NCBI RefSeq assembly: GCF_039521565.1
Contig: NZ_BAAACP010000003.1
Span: 116,385-180,384, forward strand
DNA from: Paraclostridium tenue
GTDB lineage: Bacteria; Bacillota; Clostridia; Peptostreptococcales; Peptostreptococcaceae
Direction of reading: 5' to 3'
DNA: 64,000 nucleotides
In this document: piece after piece, positions 36,272 to 45,131 of the stretch
Layout: each line of letters begins with the position of its first letter
How positions within the stretch are numbered: position 1 is the first letter of the stretch
Position numbers and translations under genes: made by a program
Notes under the pieces: model-generated
Databases searched by the model: none
Seen by the model: the letters and a program-made list of their open reading frames with translations, nothing else
Told to the model about the DNA's origin: nothing

Positions 36272-36463
36272 TTAAATAAATCCTCCGGTATAATTATTAC
36301 ATATATTTCCATTTTAGCTTGTTTTCTATTTATTTACGATTAAAAAAAAGTAACAGTTATTTAAAAATTCAGGCTTTTTATAATTAATAAAACTTTTGAG
36401 TATACTTAATGTAAAAAAATTAAATAATATAAAAAACTTAATAAAATAAACTTAAAGTATAAA

Positions 36464-36525
36464 AGGAGGTTGTCAAAATTATTTTATTATAAATTCATGG
36501 CTAAATATTTTGACAAAAAATTATG
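36464..36525 (+). promoter_or_regulatory. Shine-Dalgarno separated from its AUG by a hairpin
   Basis: AGGAGG at 36464-36469 is 53 bases before ATG 36523. TTGTCAAAAT (36470-36479) and ATTTTGACAA (36507-36516) form a perfect 10-bp stem, extendable by about four pairs past a bulge. When folded, the distance from AGGAGG to the AUG becomes 6 nt (36517-36522). The loop region contains another ATG (36497) that opens only a 15-codon frame. Confidence 0.6.
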
Positions 36526-37482
36526 TTCAGAAGAAGTATTATAACAGTTTTTATTTTATTTTTTATATCAAGTACTATAGTATGTAACTGTGAAGAAAAT
36601 CAGTTAATACTTGGAGGTCAATATAAAAAATTATCAAATTTAAAAGAAGATAAAAAAAGAAATGATATTGAACAATACAATAATCAAGAGCGATTTTTTA
36701 GACCATCTAAATCTACTATATTAAATAATAAAATAGATGAAAGTTTTTATAATGTGTATGGGGCAGATACATCTAAAATTAAAATACCTAATAAGTTTTT
36801 AAAAAATCCTGAAGATACTATAATAAATTACTTTAGTATTTTAAGAGAAGCAGCTAATCCTATTGAAGGTTCTAAAACTGGATGTGGAAGCTTAGGTGAT
36901 ACAAGAGCTCCTTATCCAATTGCATATAAGTTTTTATCAGATTCTTATAAAAATAAGGTATCTTATGAAAATTATTTAAAGTCTTTTGAGAATACACTCC
37001 ACATTAATTTAATCAAATTAAATAAAGTAGGTTCAGATAAGGGAAATCCAGATATTATAAAATATTTTGCTGAAATTGAAACAATAGAAGGAACAAATGA
37101 GTCAAAAGGAGTTTTTGCTTATTATTTTGGATATATTTATCTACAAAAGCAAGGCGAAGTTTATAAAATTGTAAATATGAATTTCACTCCAGAAAATTAC
37201 TTATGTGCTCCTTATCATGGATGGTCATATGATGCTAAATCATTTGTTGAAATTGAATATGGAAATTGGTGTTCTTTAATAGATAATAAAGTTTGTGTAA
37301 AAGAAAATGGATATGAAAAGAAAGTTTATTTTAAAGATAAAAATATGAACGAGTACTATGTACTTTTTTATCAATTAACTAATGGTGTTGATATTAAAAT
37401 TGCAGATTATAAAAAGAATAAAGATGGAAAATGGGAACAAGTATATATTGACCCAATAAAGTGTTTAGAAAATAATAAATAA
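36523..37482 (+). CDS. Secreted protein of unknown function with NTF2-like region
   Basis: 319 residues. Signal peptide-like N-terminus (Arg3, Arg4, hydrophobic 6-20, with Cys near 21-23), then a low-complexity polar stretch to about 70. The middle (about 88-220) contains FSILREAANP, YKFLSDSYKNKVSYENYLKSF and a series of beta strands, like NTF2-type or DUF4829-like extracellular domains. No catalytic motif recognised. The only good ribosome site is 53 bases upstream across a hairpin. Followed by a terminator. Confidence 0.75.
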   Translation: MFRRSIITVFILFFISSTIVCNCEENQLILGGQYKKLSNLKEDKKRNDIEQYNNQERFFRPSKSTILNNKIDESFYNVYGADTSKIKIPNKFLKNPEDTIINYFSILREAANPIEGSKTGCGSLGDTRAPYPIAYKFLSDSYKNKVSYENYLKSFENTLHINLIKLNKVGSDKGNPDIIKYFAEIETIEGTNESKGVFAYYFGYIYLQKQGEVYKIVNMNFTPENYLCAPYHGWSYDAKSFVEIEYGNWCSLIDNKVCVKENGYEKKVYFKDKNMNEYYVLFYQLTNGVDIKIADYKKNKDGKWEQVYIDPIKCLENNK

Positions 37483-37499
37483 TGAAATTTTTACATTTT

Positions 37500-37536
37500 A
37501 CAAAAAGGTAATAGCTTATAAAGCTATTACCTTTGA
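37500..37536. terminator. Bidirectional terminator
   Basis: AAAGGTAATAGCTT (37504-37517) pairs perfectly with AAGCTATTACCTTT (37521-37534). The minus-strand reading has the better T-run. It serves the convergent 36523 and 37549 genes. Confidence 0.85.
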
Positions 37537-37548
37537 TGATTAAATATA

Positions 37549-38178
37549 TTAAAAATTATAACCGTATAAAAATACATTTAAAGGTGTTTTAAATGATTTT
37601 AAATAAATTTCTTTTTCATTTATACGTTTAAAATTTTGACTATCATAAAACTTGTAGTTGCATCTGGTATCTGTATATAAATATAAAGATTTTACATCCA
37701 TGTTTTTCATATAATTAAATAAATGACCGATTAAAGACTTACCAATACCTAAACCTCTACACTTTTTTGATACAATAAACAATTGTATACAACCTTGGAA
37801 ATTATTCTCCCTTTCTTTTATAAGTTCTTTATACGTATCTGTAATTTTTGAAAACTCCTTGAAAAGTTCTTTATTTTTATTATTATTTATAATTAAATCA
37901 ATCTCATTCGGGTCAATATTTAAAATGTTGTTACAATTTTTAAAACGATTTTCATCTTTTTTTGCACTACCTAAAATAAATCCAACAACTTCATTATCTT
38001 TTTGAGCGACTTTACCAAATGAACTTTCCAAAAGACATTCTTTAAGATATCCTCCAAGTAATATATCTAAAAGTTTCTTATCTTTAACAAACTCATTAAA
38101 GCCAAATGCTTCACCTATAAACTCCTTCATAGTTTCATAATCTGTTTCTGTTAAGTTTCTATAAATTACTTTATCCAT
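37549..38178 (-). CDS. GNAT-family N-acetyltransferase
   Basis: 209 residues from ATG 38178 on the minus strand, chosen because AAGGGAG lies upstream and the fold starts at DKVIYRNLTETDY. The upstream extension of the frame is hydrophobic noise. The acetyl-CoA motif is QLFIVSKKCRGLGIGKSLIGHL near residue 138 (R/Q-x-x-G-x-G pattern), followed by LYLYTDTRCNYKFYDSQNF, the usual C-terminal beta-bulge region. The substrate is unknown. Single-gene unit. Confidence 0.88.
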   Translation of the reverse strand: MDKVIYRNLTETDYETMKEFIGEAFGFNEFVKDKKLLDILLGGYLKECLLESSFGKVAQKDNEVVGFILGSAKKDENRFKNCNNILNIDPNEIDLIINNNKNKELFKEFSKITDTYKELIKERENNFQGCIQLFIVSKKCRGLGIGKSLIGHLFNYMKNMDVKSLYLYTDTRCNYKFYDSQNFKRINEKEIYLKSFKTPLNVFLYGYNF

Positions 38179-38398
38179 ATTATACACTCCCTTTACATAA
38201 ATAAATTTAGATTTAGTATTAAATTTTAAATACTTTATAATGATGATAAGATGTATTCTAAGGGGAGAGTCAATAAAGACAATAAGAAAAGTTAAGATGT
38301 TTAATTGATTTAATAATATTTTAAAGACAAAGATTGACAAAATATCACAAAATATATAATATTAAAAAATGATTATGCACAATAAATAGGAGGCTTAA

Positions 38399-38992
38399 AT
38401 GATGAATTTTTGGGAGAAAGTATTTGACTCAATAAACGGATTAGCAGGGCAAAATTCAACATTAGATAGTATAATGATTTTTAGTTCAAGAAAAGTACCT
38501 TTAATATTAGCATTAATGGTAGTTATATTATATATTGTTGGAGTTGTAAAGAAAAATAAAAATGCAAGAGAGGTAGCTGTAAATACAGTGATATTTACAA
38601 TATTAAATATGGTTTTATCAGCTATATTAGCTGGTATATGGTTTGCACCAAGACCTTTTGTAAACAATAGTTCAGCTAATTTATTATATCCTCATAAACC
38701 AAACTCATCTTTCCCAAGTGATCACTCATTAGCTAGTATGAGTATTGCATTAGGGTTAAATGTATATAGTAAAATACTTGGAGTTATATCTATATGTCTA
38801 TCATTATTAATAGGATTTTCTAGAGTATATGTAGGACATCATTATCCAGAACACGTGGTAATATCATATGTAATAGTTATTATAACAAGTATTTTATATA
38901 ATAAATTTTTAAGAAGAAAAATTAAAAATTTATATTTCAATATAGAAAAACGCACACCAATAGTAAAAGATATGGTTAAAGATAAAAAATAA
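38399..38992 (+). CDS. PAP2-family phosphatase (BcrC-like undecaprenyl pyrophosphatase)
   Basis: 197 residues, about six hydrophobic helices. The three PAP2 motifs are visible: Arg/Pro in WFAPRPFVNN near residue 80, PSDHSLASM near 105, and SRVYVGHHYPEHV near 141. BcrC-type enzymes recycle undecaprenyl pyrophosphate outside the membrane for cell wall synthesis and influence bacitracin tolerance. Lipid phosphatidate specificity is the alternative. AGGAGG precedes ATG 38399 (an ATG at 38402 is equally possible). Confidence 0.88.
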   Translation: MMNFWEKVFDSINGLAGQNSTLDSIMIFSSRKVPLILALMVVILYIVGVVKKNKNAREVAVNTVIFTILNMVLSAILAGIWFAPRPFVNNSSANLLYPHKPNSSFPSDHSLASMSIALGLNVYSKILGVISICLSLLIGFSRVYVGHHYPEHVVISYVIVIITSILYNKFLRRKIKNLYFNIEKRTPIVKDMVKDKK

Positions 38993-39009
38993 TATAAATT
39001 TATTATAAA

Positions 39010-39043
39010 TATATGGAGTATCATTTAGATACTCCATTTTTTA
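39010..39043 (+). terminator. Rho-independent terminator of the PAP2 gene
   Basis: ATGGAGTATC (39012-39021) with GATACTCCAT (39028-39037) and a T-run. Confidence 0.9.
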
Positions 39044-39152
39044 TTTGGAAGTAAATATAAAAAGAATTATATATATTTTTTTTGCAATTTAAAGAAAGTA
39101 AATAAAATATAAACTAAAATTATAATAAAGCCAATATAAAAAGGAGGTAGTT

Positions 39153-39668
39153 ATGGAGATAATAATAAGACCAGTAAAGATAGAAGATTATCAGGATATA
39201 AGTGAAATAAGAAAAATGAAAGGTGTAAAAGAAAATACTTTAGCAATAAGTTCTGAAAGAATAGAAAAAATGAAAAAGATAACTGAAAACTTAGATATAA
39301 ATAATCATATAATGGTTGCAGAGGTAATAGAAAATAATGATAAAAAAGTAGTAGGAGTAGCATCTTTAAATATAAATGCCTCTCCAAGAATAAGACACAG
39401 TGCAAGTATGGCAATAAGTATACATACAAAGTATCAGGGAAAAGGTATAGGAAAAAAATTAATGGAGGAACTAATAGACTTAGCAGATAATTGGCTTATG
39501 TTAGTAAGATTAGAATTAGGGGTATATAAAGATAATGAAAAAGCTATTAAATTATATGAATCCCTAGGTTTTGAAAAAGAGGGAGTTAAAAAATACTCAG
39601 CAATAAAAAATGGAGAATATGTAGATGAAATAATAATGAGAAGATATAATAAAAATTTAATTAATTAA
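39153..39668 (+). CDS. GNAT-family N-acetyltransferase (YhhY/RimJ-like)
   Basis: 171 residues. IIRPVKIEDYQDISEI at the start, SMAISIHTKYQGKGIGKKLMEELI as acetyl-CoA motif near residue 89, and LGVYKDNEKAIKLYESLGFEKEG near 125 are classic GNAT features. The DEIIMRRY end resembles YhhY and phosphinothricin/RimJ-type enzymes. AAGGAGG lies before ATG 39153. The next gene starts 32 bases later with its own AGGAGG, so a two-gene transcript is likely. Substrate unknown. Confidence 0.88.
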   Translation: MEIIIRPVKIEDYQDISEIRKMKGVKENTLAISSERIEKMKKITENLDINNHIMVAEVIENNDKKVVGVASLNINASPRIRHSASMAISIHTKYQGKGIGKKLMEELIDLADNWLMLVRLELGVYKDNEKAIKLYESLGFEKEGVKKYSAIKNGEYVDEIIMRRYNKNLIN

Positions 39669-39700
39669 TTAATATATATATAACTTTTAGGAGGAATTAT

Positions 39701-40666
39701 ATGGAGCACAGATTGAGTCTTCTAACAAATAATTATGAATCATTAGAAAATATAAAGACAAAACCATGGATTAAATTAATACTACATGAATGTGCACTTA
39801 AATATACACTAAAAGATAAATATATAAATTCTAATAAAGTAAATGAATGTATAGACCTTATAAGAGAAAGTACTTCAATTTTTTCAGATTTTAGGGGTAA
39901 TAGCTCTATAAATACAGCAGTAATAATATCTTTTCAATCAGACTTTAAAGAAAGCTTAGAAGAAATACTTAAAATTCATAAAAAACTAAAAAAAAATAAA
40001 TTTTATTCAGGAGATTCTTTGGCACTAATTTCAAATATAATTTTTGAAAATAAAAATAAAATAAACATTGATGAATGTATAGAAAAAACAAAATATACAT
40101 ATGAATTCATGAGAAAAAGTCATCCATTTTTAGTATCTATAGATGACTATATTAATGCTTGTGCAATAGCTATTAACTTACAAGATATGTATGAAGAATT
40201 AATTAACATGGAAGAGGCATATGTTTATTTAAGTAAAAATGGATTTTATAAAAATAATGCACTAAAAAATTTATCTCAGGTATTTTCATTGACTCGGAAA
40301 AAAGAACTTTGGGGAAATTGCATATATATAAAAAAAGAATTAGAAAAAAATAATTGTAAATTTCATAAATTTGGATATCCATTGATTGGAGTTATGTCAT
40401 TTTTAGAAATAAAAAATATAAAAGGTATAATAGAAGAAATAAAAAATATATCAGATAAATTAAAAATATATAGAGGATATGGAAGGTTTGCATTAGATGA
40501 AAATTATAGAAATTTTATATCAGCATTTTTAGCAATCCAAAATTTCATATCTAATATAGATAACCATAGTTTTTTAATAAATAAAACGCTTGATGATATA
40601 AATAAGGCTATGAATATAGCTACAATGACAGTAACTTCAAGTTCAATAATTTTAAATAACCTATAA
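39701..40666 (+). CDS. DUF4003 family protein
   Basis: 321 residues, helical. The region FSDFRGNSSINTAVIISFQS near residue 65 and KFYSGDSLALISNIIFEN near 104 fit DUF4003, a family of clostridial and bacillar proteins with no known function. It has no signal peptide or catalytic motif that I can name. It probably shares a transcript with the acetyltransferase upstream and ends at a terminator. Codon use is even more A/T-rich than in the flanking core genes. Confidence 0.8.
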   Translation: MEHRLSLLTNNYESLENIKTKPWIKLILHECALKYTLKDKYINSNKVNECIDLIRESTSIFSDFRGNSSINTAVIISFQSDFKESLEEILKIHKKLKKNKFYSGDSLALISNIIFENKNKINIDECIEKTKYTYEFMRKSHPFLVSIDDYINACAIAINLQDMYEELINMEEAYVYLSKNGFYKNNALKNLSQVFSLTRKKELWGNCIYIKKELEKNNCKFHKFGYPLIGVMSFLEIKNIKGIIEEIKNISDKLKIYRGYGRFALDENYRNFISAFLAIQNFISNIDNHSFLINKTLDDINKAMNIATMTVTSSSIILNNL

Positions 40667-40683
40667 ATTTAATTTATAAATAT

Positions 40684-40726
40684 AAAAAATGGAGTTAAGT
40701 AAAAATTTACTTAACTCTATTTTTTA
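40684..40726 (+). terminator. Rho-independent terminator ending the accessory segment
   Basis: GGAGTTAAGTAAA pairs with TTTACTTAACTCT before a T-run. Core gene order (prmA onward) resumes 160 bases later. Confidence 0.88.
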
Positions 40727-40886
40727 TTTAACCATTATTAAGTTTTAGAATTGTATACAAAAATAAATTAGTTTGATAATCTAAATATATGCGTTAAAGT
40801 ATAAAAGATTATTTTAAAAGACAATAATAAATATGATATAATAAAGTTTACGAAAAACTGGAATTTTAAAAGGAGCGTGTACATAA

Positions 40887-41828
40887 ATGAAATGGGCAGA
40901 AATTACAATAAAAACAACAACTGAAGCAGTTGAAGCTATAACTAATATATTATATGAGCAAAATGTAGGAGGAGTTTCTATAGAAGATCCTAAAGATTTC
41001 AAATTCCAAAAGAAAAATGAATATGATTGGGATTTCGTTGAAGAAGAAATATTTAATAGTGGATATGATGGAGTTATAATAAAAACTTATATAACAGAAG
41101 AAAGAGACGTTACGGATGATATTAAATTAATAAAAGAAAAGATAGACGGTCTTAAAGAATTCGGAATAGATGTAGGAGAAGCTATAGTAGAACTTTCTCA
41201 AGTAGATGAAGAAGATTGGGCTAATGAGTGGAAAAATTACTATAAGCCAACTAAAATAGGTGAAAAAATAGTAGTAAAACCAACTTGGGAAGAATATGAA
41301 GAAGATGAATCTGACTTAATAATAGAACTAGACCCAGGTATGGCTTTTGGAACAGGAACTCACGAAACTACAAGTATGTGTATAAGAGAGTTAGAAAAAT
41401 ACGTTAAGCCAGAATCAAACGTATTTGATATAGGATGCGGAAGTGGGATACTTGCAATAGCAGCAGCAAAACTTGGAGCTAAAGATGTATTAGCAGTTGA
41501 CTTAGATGAAGTAGCTGTAAAAGTATCTAAAGAAAACATAGAGTTAAATAAAGTAGAAGGTAGTGTAACTGCACTTCACGGAAACTTAATGGAAGTTGTA
41601 ACTGATAAAGCTGATATAGTAGTAGCAAACATTATAGCAGATATAATAAAGATATTAGCTAAAGATATAAAACAATTCATGAAAGATGATGCAGTATTTA
41701 TATCTTCAGGAATAATACACGCTAAAGTAGATGAAGTTAAACAAGCTTTAACTGAAAATGGACTTGAAATAGTACATGTAGAATCTTTAGGTGAGTGGAA
41801 TGCTATAGTATCTAAAATAGCAAAGTAG
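40887..41828 (+). CDS. prmA: Ribosomal protein L11 methyltransferase
   Basis: 313 residues. The N-terminal L11-binding domain (about 1-110) starts MKWAEITIKTTTEA, followed by GMAFGTGTHETTSMCIREL near residue 153 and the SAM site VFDIGCGSGILAIAAAKLGA near 176. PrmA trimethylates L11. AGGAGCG lies upstream of ATG 40887, and a TATAAT box lies at 40837-40842 without a strong -35. It is the first gene of prmA-rsmE-mtaB, with rsmE following at once. In Bacillus this set is attached to dnaJ. Confidence 0.96.
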   Translation: MKWAEITIKTTTEAVEAITNILYEQNVGGVSIEDPKDFKFQKKNEYDWDFVEEEIFNSGYDGVIIKTYITEERDVTDDIKLIKEKIDGLKEFGIDVGEAIVELSQVDEEDWANEWKNYYKPTKIGEKIVVKPTWEEYEEDESDLIIELDPGMAFGTGTHETTSMCIRELEKYVKPESNVFDIGCGSGILAIAAAKLGAKDVLAVDLDEVAVKVSKENIELNKVEGSVTALHGNLMEVVTDKADIVVANIIADIIKILAKDIKQFMKDDAVFISSGIIHAKVDEVKQALTENGLEIVHVESLGEWNAIVSKIAK

Positions 41829-41837
41829 GTGAAATTC

Positions 41838-42590
41838 ATGGATAGATTTTTTGTAGAAAAGAAAAATGTAAACCTTGAAAACAACACATGTATCATAGAA
41901 GGAGAAGATGTAAAACATATTTCTAAAGTTTTAAGATGTAGAGTTGGTGAAGAATTAGAAATATGTGATAATGACAACAATGAATATATATGTGAAATAA
42001 CTAATATAGATAAATCTCAAGTTGATCTTAACATATTAAAACGTGTTGATATAAAAAGAGAATCAGATTTAAAAATAAAAGTATATCAAGGTCTTCCAAA
42101 AGGTCCTAAAATGGAAATGATACTTCAAAAGTTGACTGAAGTTGGAGTTGATGAAATAATATTAGTTCAAACTAAAAGAACTGTTGTTAAAGTAGATGAC
42201 AAAAAAGAAGATAAGAAAATCGAAAGATGGGAAAGAATAATCTATGAAGCTGCTAAGCAAAGTAAGCGTGGAAAAATTCCTAAACTAAGAGGAGTTTTAA
42301 GCTTTAAAGAAGCTTTAGCTGATATGAAAGAAAATGACTTTAACATAGCTCCATATGAAAATGAAAAAACAAAAACGATAAAACAAGCCATAAAAGGCAA
42401 AGACATAAATAATATAGGTATTTTCGTAGGACCAGAAGGTGGATTTGAAGATACTGAAATTAATGCTATAGAAGAAATAGGTGGACAATCAGTTTCTCTT
42501 GGCCCAAGAATATTAAGAACTGAAACAGCATCACTTGTAGCTTCATCTATAGTATTGTATGAATTAAGCGACTTAGGAGGAGGCGAGTAA
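41838..42590 (+). CDS. rsmE: 16S rRNA (uracil1498-N3)-methyltransferase
   Basis: 250 residues from ATG 41838. AGGTGA overlaps the prmA stop and sets this start over the in-frame GTG at 41829. The protein begins MDRFFVEKKNV, has a PUA-like N-terminal domain and then the SPOUT knot domain with GPEGGF near residue 198 and LGPRILRTETASLV near 222. It methylates U1498 in the decoding region. It is tightly coupled to prmA and, one base later, to mtaB. Confidence 0.96.
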   Translation: MDRFFVEKKNVNLENNTCIIEGEDVKHISKVLRCRVGEELEICDNDNNEYICEITNIDKSQVDLNILKRVDIKRESDLKIKVYQGLPKGPKMEMILQKLTEVGVDEIILVQTKRTVVKVDDKKEDKKIERWERIIYEAAKQSKRGKIPKLRGVLSFKEALADMKENDFNIAPYENEKTKTIKQAIKGKDINNIGIFVGPEGGFEDTEINAIEEIGGQSVSLGPRILRTETASLVASSIVLYELSDLGGGE

Positions 42591-42591
42591 A

Positions 42592-43893
42592 GTGAAAAAG
42601 GTAGCTTTTTATACTTTAGGATGTAAAGTAAATCAATATGAAACAGAAGCTATGCTTGAGATGTTTAAAAAAGATGGATACACTCAAGTAGATAGCGAAG
42701 AGTTTGCTGATGTTTATGTTATAAACACTTGTACAGTAACTCATATGAGTGATAGAAAATCACGTCAATATATAAGAAGAATGAAAAAGAAAAATCCAGA
42801 AGCAATAATAGCAGTTGTTGGATGTTATTCTCAAGTTTCACCAGAAGAAATACTTGAAATAGAAGAAGTAAACTTAGTTATGGGTACTAACGAAAGAAGA
42901 CAAATAGTTGAAGAAATTAAAAAACTTGATGCTTCTAAAAAAGCTAGTACAGTTGATGATATAATGAAAGTTAGAGCTTTTGAAGAAATAGAAATAAATC
43001 AAACTAATGGAAGAACTAGAGCATTTATGAAAATACAAGATGGATGCGATAGATTCTGTTCTTACTGTATAATACCTTATGCTAGAGGTGGTAAAGTAAG
43101 AAGTAGAGATTTAGAAAGTGTAGTAAATGAAGCGAATAAATTAGTTGATAATGGATATACAGAAATAGTTCTAACAGGTATACACGTTGCATCTTACGGA
43201 AAAGATGTAACTGATGCAGAAATTAATTTATTAAGTGTTATAAAAGCTATAAATGAAATAGAAGGTGTTAAAAGAATAAGATTAAGTTCAGTTGAACCAC
43301 TTCTTATGACTGATGAATTTATAGATACAGTTTCTAAAATGCCAAAAGTATGTCCACATTTTCACCTATCACTTCAAAGTGGATGTGATGAAACACTAAA
43401 GAGAATGAATAGAAGATATACGACTAAAGAGTATAAGGAAATAGTTAATAAATTAAGAGAAAAAATGCCTAATGTGGCAATAACTACAGATGTAATAGTA
43501 GGATTCCCTGGAGAAACTAATGATGAGTTTAATCAAACTTATAAGTTTTTAAGTGATGTTGAACTTTCACAAATGCATATATTTAAGTATTCACCAAGAA
43601 AAGGAACTCCAGCTGCTACTATGGAAAATCAAATAGATCCACAAATGAAGCATTTAAGAAGTGACAAATTAATAGCTTTAAATAAGAAAAACTTTAATAA
43701 GTTTGCAACTAAGTTTATAGGTGAAGAATTTGAAGTTTTATTTGAACAAAACATAGGAGATAACAAATACGAAGGATTAACTCCTAACTATATAAGAGTA
43801 GTAGTTGAAAGTGATAAAGATATACAAGGTAAAATACTAAATACTAAGATATCTGATGTAAAAGATGAATACGTAGAAGGAATTTTAGTATAA
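42592..43893 (+). CDS. mtaB: tRNA t6A37 methylthiotransferase MtaB
   Basis: 433 residues from GTG 42592 (GGAGGAGG upstream). N-terminal UPF0004 domain with cysteines in TLGCKVNQYE, INTCTVTHMSDRK and VVGCYSQ. The radical-SAM motif is CDRFCSYCIIPYARG near residue 149. A C-terminal TRAM-like domain follows. MtaB converts t6A to ms2t6A at position 37 of tRNAs reading ANN codons. It is the third gene of the prmA cluster, in the same order as Bacillus yqeT-yqeU-yqeV. Confidence 0.95.
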   Translation: MKKVAFYTLGCKVNQYETEAMLEMFKKDGYTQVDSEEFADVYVINTCTVTHMSDRKSRQYIRRMKKKNPEAIIAVVGCYSQVSPEEILEIEEVNLVMGTNERRQIVEEIKKLDASKKASTVDDIMKVRAFEEIEINQTNGRTRAFMKIQDGCDRFCSYCIIPYARGGKVRSRDLESVVNEANKLVDNGYTEIVLTGIHVASYGKDVTDAEINLLSVIKAINEIEGVKRIRLSSVEPLLMTDEFIDTVSKMPKVCPHFHLSLQSGCDETLKRMNRRYTTKEYKEIVNKLREKMPNVAITTDVIVGFPGETNDEFNQTYKFLSDVELSQMHIFKYSPRKGTPAATMENQIDPQMKHLRSDKLIALNKKNFNKFATKFIGEEFEVLFEQNIGDNKYEGLTPNYIRVVVESDKDIQGKILNTKISDVKDEYVEGILV

Positions 43894-43933
43894 TATGTAG
43901 AAATAAATAATATAACAGATGGGAGGTGTAAGT

Positions 43934-44281
43934 ATGAGTTGTATATTTTGTAAAATAATAAATGGAGAAATACCATCAAATAAAGTTTATGAAGATGATA
44001 AAGTCTTAGCTTTTAATGATATAAATCCAGTTGCACCGTTTCATGTTTTAGTTATACCTAAAAAACATTATGAATCTATATTAGATATAAATGATAATGA
44101 TATGGAAATAATTGCACACATTCATAAAGTTATTAATAAATTAGTAAAAGAAAACGGATATGACAAAACTGGATTTAGAATAATAAATAACTGTGGAAAT
44201 GATGGATGCCAAGAAGTTAAGCATATTCATTACCATGTATTAGCTGGAAAGAAACTAGATTGGTACGACGCTTGTAAATAA
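43934..44281 (+). CDS. HIT family purine nucleoside phosphoramidase (HinT-like)
   Basis: 115 residues from ATG 43934 (GGGAGGTG upstream; the frame's earlier ATG at 43919 overlaps that site). It begins MSCIFCKIINGEIPS and has VLVIPKKHYESI and the catalytic HIHYHVLAG (HxHxH) near residue 102. HIT hydrolases remove AMP from phosphoramidates and aminoacyl-adenylates. It probably continues the prmA-rsmE-mtaB transcript, 40 bases after mtaB. Confidence 0.94.
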   Translation: MSCIFCKIINGEIPSNKVYEDDKVLAFNDINPVAPFHVLVIPKKHYESILDINDNDMEIIAHIHKVINKLVKENGYDKTGFRIINNCGNDGCQEVKHIHYHVLAGKKLDWYDACK

Positions 44282-44325
44282 GTTTGTATAAATTAAAAAT
44301 TTACCCGTATTATTCATAAAAATAC

Positions 44326-44354
44326 TTGAAAAATAAAAAAAATTAGTTTATAAT
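44326..44354 (+). promoter_or_regulatory. Sigma-A promoter of rpsU, with structured leader
   Basis: TTGAAA at 44326-44331, a 17-bp spacer, and TATAAT at 44349-44354. The 85-nt leader up to the start codon has short inverted words (GCATATTATGC near 44378; GGTTGTAA with TTACAGTCC) and ends GGAGGGAGGG. Confidence 0.8.
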
Positions 44355-44445
44355 AAACAAAGTGTGAGGTTGTAATGCATATTATGCAGATATAATCGAG
44401 TTACAGTCCCAGCATAATTTGCGCTATCGGAGGGAGGGAAAAAGA

Positions 44446-44625
44446 ATGTCAGAAGTAAGAGTAAGAGAAAACGAAACATTAGACAGCGCTTTAAGAAGAT
44501 TTAAGCGTTCATGTGCTATGTCTGGCATAATGTCTGAAGTAAGAAAAAGAGAACACTATGATAAGCCAAGCGTAAGACGTAAGAAAAAAGCTGAAGCTGC
44601 AAGAAGAAAAAACGCTAAGAAATAA
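44446..44625 (+). CDS. rpsU: 30S ribosomal protein S21
   Basis: 59 residues from ATG 44446, with SEVRVRENETLDSALRRFKR and a strongly basic tail (RRKKKAEAARRKNAKK), the full S21 pattern. GGGAGGG lies upstream. The upstream extension of the frame covers the ribosome site and is not coding. Followed after 26 bases by the YqeY gene, as in Bacillus and most clostridia, so the two form one transcript. Confidence 0.97.
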   Translation: MSEVRVRENETLDSALRRFKRSCAMSGIMSEVRKREHYDKPSVRRKKKAEAARRKNAKK

Positions 44626-44651
44626 TTTTTGTAGATAAGAGGTGAAGGGAT

Positions 44652-45095
44652 ATGTCCCTTAAAGCAAAGTTGCAAGAAGACTTAAAACTTGCTATGAAAA
44701 ACAAAGATACAGTTAAAAAATCTGTTGTTACTTTAATAAGAGCTGCAATCAAACAGCAAGAAGTTGATACTAGAGTAGAACTTGATGATGACGCTATTAT
44801 AGACGTAATAACAAAGCAGTTAAAGCAACGTAGAGATGCTATGACTGAATTTGCTAAAGCATCAAGAGATGACTTAGTTCAAGAAGCTGAAGCTGAGATT
44901 GAAGTATTAATGGAATACCTACCTCAACAGCTGAGCAAAGAAGAATTAAATGAGATAGTTAAAGAAACTATATCTGAAGTAGGAGCTACTTCTATGAAGG
45001 ATATGGGAAAAATCATGGCAGCTATAAAACCTAAAACAAAAGGTAGAGCTGACGGAAAAATGATAAATGAGTTAGTTAAATCTAACTTACAATAG
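44652..45095 (+). CDS. yqeY: GatB/YqeY domain protein
   Basis: 147 residues. It begins MSLKAKLQEDLKLAMKNKD and contains TLIRAAIKQQEVD, EYLPQQLSKEEL and the GKIMAAIKPKTKGRADGKMI C-terminal block, which matches the tRNA-binding YqeY/GatB tail domain. It occurs as a stand-alone protein with unknown cellular function, possibly tRNA binding. It is the second gene of the rpsU unit. Confidence 0.94.
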   Translation: MSLKAKLQEDLKLAMKNKDTVKKSVVTLIRAAIKQQEVDTRVELDDDAIIDVITKQLKQRRDAMTEFAKASRDDLVQEAEAEIEVLMEYLPQQLSKEELNEIVKETISEVGATSMKDMGKIMAAIKPKTKGRADGKMINELVKSNLQ

Positions 45096-45097
45096 AT

Positions 45098-45131
45098 TAA
45101 AAAGCCTAGAGCAAAAGCTCTAGGCTTTTTG
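45098..45131 (+). terminator. Rho-independent terminator of rpsU-yqeY
   Basis: Perfect 14-bp stem (45099-45112 with 45117-45130), loop AAAA, T-run. Confidence 0.94.

Noticed and set aside
36497..36544. 15-codon frame from ATG 36497 as a leader peptide
   Set aside because: It lies in the hairpin loop and has no ribosome site at proper distance; kept only as part of the hairpin finding.
39151..39429. Minus-strand Leu/Phe-rich open frame in the acetyltransferase gene
   Set aside because: Antisense low-complexity frame; the plus-strand GNAT fold is clear.
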